Source: Maribacter vaceletii (lineage in GTDB: Bacteria; Bacteroidota; Bacteroidia; Flavobacteriales; Flavobacteriaceae). From it: a stretch of 64,000 nucleotides of DNA. The notes beneath the pieces are model-generated. The model made no database searches. It was not told the origin of the DNA and saw only the letters and a list, made by a program, of their open reading frames with translations. Below, piece by piece: positions 63,141 to 64,000 of this stretch. Both the position numbers and the translations under genes were made by a program. The stretch spans positions 22,121 to 86,120 of the forward strand of contig NZ_RBIQ01000013.1 of assembly GCF_003634105.1 (NCBI RefSeq), read 5' to 3'. Position 1 is the first letter of the stretch. Every line of letters starts with the position of its first letter.

Positions 63141-63190
63141 AGTACAAAGTAGTTAGTATAAAGTATTCTAACTACTTAATACTTTGTACT
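63141..63190. repeat. Overlapping inverted repeats between trpB and trpA
   Basis: Two perfect pairings share bases: AGTACAAAGTA (63141-63151) with TACTTTGTACT (63180-63190), and AAGTAGTTAG (63147-63156) with CTAACTACTT (63168-63177). The pairings compete for 63147-63151. The structure covers most of the trpB-trpA gap and includes the last bases of trpB. Confidence 0.6.
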
Positions 63191-64000
63191 ATAAATTAAA
63201 GTACTTTATATAATTATCTAAATCTTTATCTCCTCTACCGGAAAGGCATATAACTACCACATCTTCTGGCTTAAAGGCTTTATGTTTAAAAATAGCAAGG
63301 GCGTGGCTACTTTCTATAGCAGGAATAATGCCTTCTAGTTTAGTGAGTTCTAAACCTGCTTGCATTGCTTCATCATCCGTAGCGGAATAAAATTCAGCAC
63401 GTTTAGTTTTATACAAATGCGAATGCATAGGACCCACACCTGGGTAATCTAAACCAGCAGAAATAGAATAAGGCTCTGTGATTTGTCCGTCCTTAGTTTG
63501 CATTAATAAGGTTTTGCAACCGTGTATAACACCTTCTTTCCCTAATGCTGAGGTTGCTGCACTTTCTCCAGAATGAACCCCTTTACCAGCAGCTTCAACA
63601 GCAATAATACCTACTTCTTCTTCATGTAGGAAGTGATAATAAGTTCCTGCTGCATTACTGCCGCCACCAATACAAGCAATTACATAATCCGGATTTTCTT
63701 TTCCTTCTTTTTCTTTTAACTGCCATTTTATCTCTTCTGAAATAACCGATTGAAAACGCGTTACCATATCTGGATAGGGGTGGGGGCCAATGGCAGAACC
63801 AATAATATAATGGGTATCTACAGGATTATTAATCCAATCTCGGATAGCTTCATTGGTAGCATCTTTTAAAGTTCTACTGCCAGATAATGCAGGACGAACT
63901 TCTGCGCCTAACATTTTCATACGAGCTACGTTTGGCGCTTGACGGGCAATATCAATTTCGCCCATGTATACAATACATTCTATGCCCATAAGTGCGCATA
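63189..64000 (-). CDS. trpB: Tryptophan synthase beta subunit, 5' end outside window
   Basis: About 270 C-terminal residues of a protein that normally has about 395; the frame stays open to the window edge (preceding codons read C-A-L), so it is cut by the window and not truncated in nature. PLP-dependent; it joins indole and L-serine. Motifs: ARQAPNVARMKMLGAEV, GSRTLKDATNEAIRDWI, PDYVIACIGGGSNAAGTYY (PLP phosphate loop GGGSNA), SAGLDYPGVGPMHSHL and CLSGRGDKD near the C-terminus. The catalytic Lys lies upstream of the window. trpA follows it in one unit. Confidence 0.95.
   Translation of the reverse strand, partial: CALMGIECIVYMGEIDIARQAPNVARMKMLGAEVRPALSGSRTLKDATNEAIRDWINNPVDTHYIIGSAIGPHPYPDMVTRFQSVISEEIKWQLKEKEGKENPDYVIACIGGGSNAAGTYYHFLHEEEVGIIAVEAAGKGVHSGESAATSALGKEGVIHGCKTLLMQTKDGQITEPYSISAGLDYPGVGPMHSHLYKTKRAEFYSATDDEAMQAGLELTKLEGIIPAIESSHALAIFKHKAFKPEDVVVICLSGRGDKDLDNYIKYFNL

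Noticed and set aside
63189-63989. Short trpB starting at the Met at 63989
   Set aside because: Codons above it continue the conserved TrpB sequence (C-A-L before M-G-I-E), so the gene just runs out of the window.

Overview
The window looks like a chromosomal segment of a marine member of the Flavobacteriaceae (Bacteroidota). The DNA is AT-rich. Several genes have the Bacteroidota -7 promoter box TAnnTTTG in front of them. Gene sets and orders are typical of the group: rsfS-ftsH-LUD-cdsA-psd-acbp, ddl/PASTA/rluD, and sigma factor-lipA. Many small secreted lipoproteins and two alginate lyases point to a heterotroph living on or near brown algae. This is inference; no rRNA gene is present.

Layout. 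1-3648 (minus): the N-terminal 1216 codons of a giant secreted Calx-beta repeat protein, cut by the window edge. 4.2-12.6 kb: mostly housekeeping genes (kynurenine 3-monooxygenase, coiled-coil/NIF3 pair, lpxK, lipA-gap-hybrid histidine kinase). 12.7-14.9 kb: two ECF sigma factors, one with an anti-sigma factor. 15.1-36 kb: cell wall genes (murB, ddl), a PLP aminotransferase, an aspartyl protease-PDZ protein, valS, a phospholipid operon (cdsA, psd, acyl-CoA-binding protein) behind rsfS and ftsH, birA, pyrE/NUDIX, an M14 peptidase, a PAS kinase/response-regulator pair and coaD. 36.4-45 kb: rluD, yaaA, then pyruvate carboxylase and PEP carboxylase side by side, which both feed oxaloacetate into the TCA cycle.

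45-62.3 kb is accessory in character: long intergenic stretches, two families of intergenic hairpin repeats, a GmrSD-like DUF262/DUF1524 nuclease, a DUF1080 protein, several unrecognised secreted proteins, and an alginate cassette (PL7 lyase, unknown lipoprotein, PL6 lyase, Nramp-like transporter). After these come a Crp/Fnr regulator, a membrane protein, a dus gene and more lipoproteins. 62.3-64 kb: trpA and the 3' part of trpB on the minus strand.

The points most worth following are the PL7-lipoprotein-PL6-Nramp-like cassette with no visible SusC/SusD, in which the transporter lacks the family's metal-binding motifs; the repeat-rich neighbourhood of the DUF262 gene; the near-identical repeats in the adhesin; and several compact regulatory arrangements (pyrE/NUDIX starts 7 bp apart, back-to-back promoters with a palindrome before valS, a competing hairpin between trpB and trpA).
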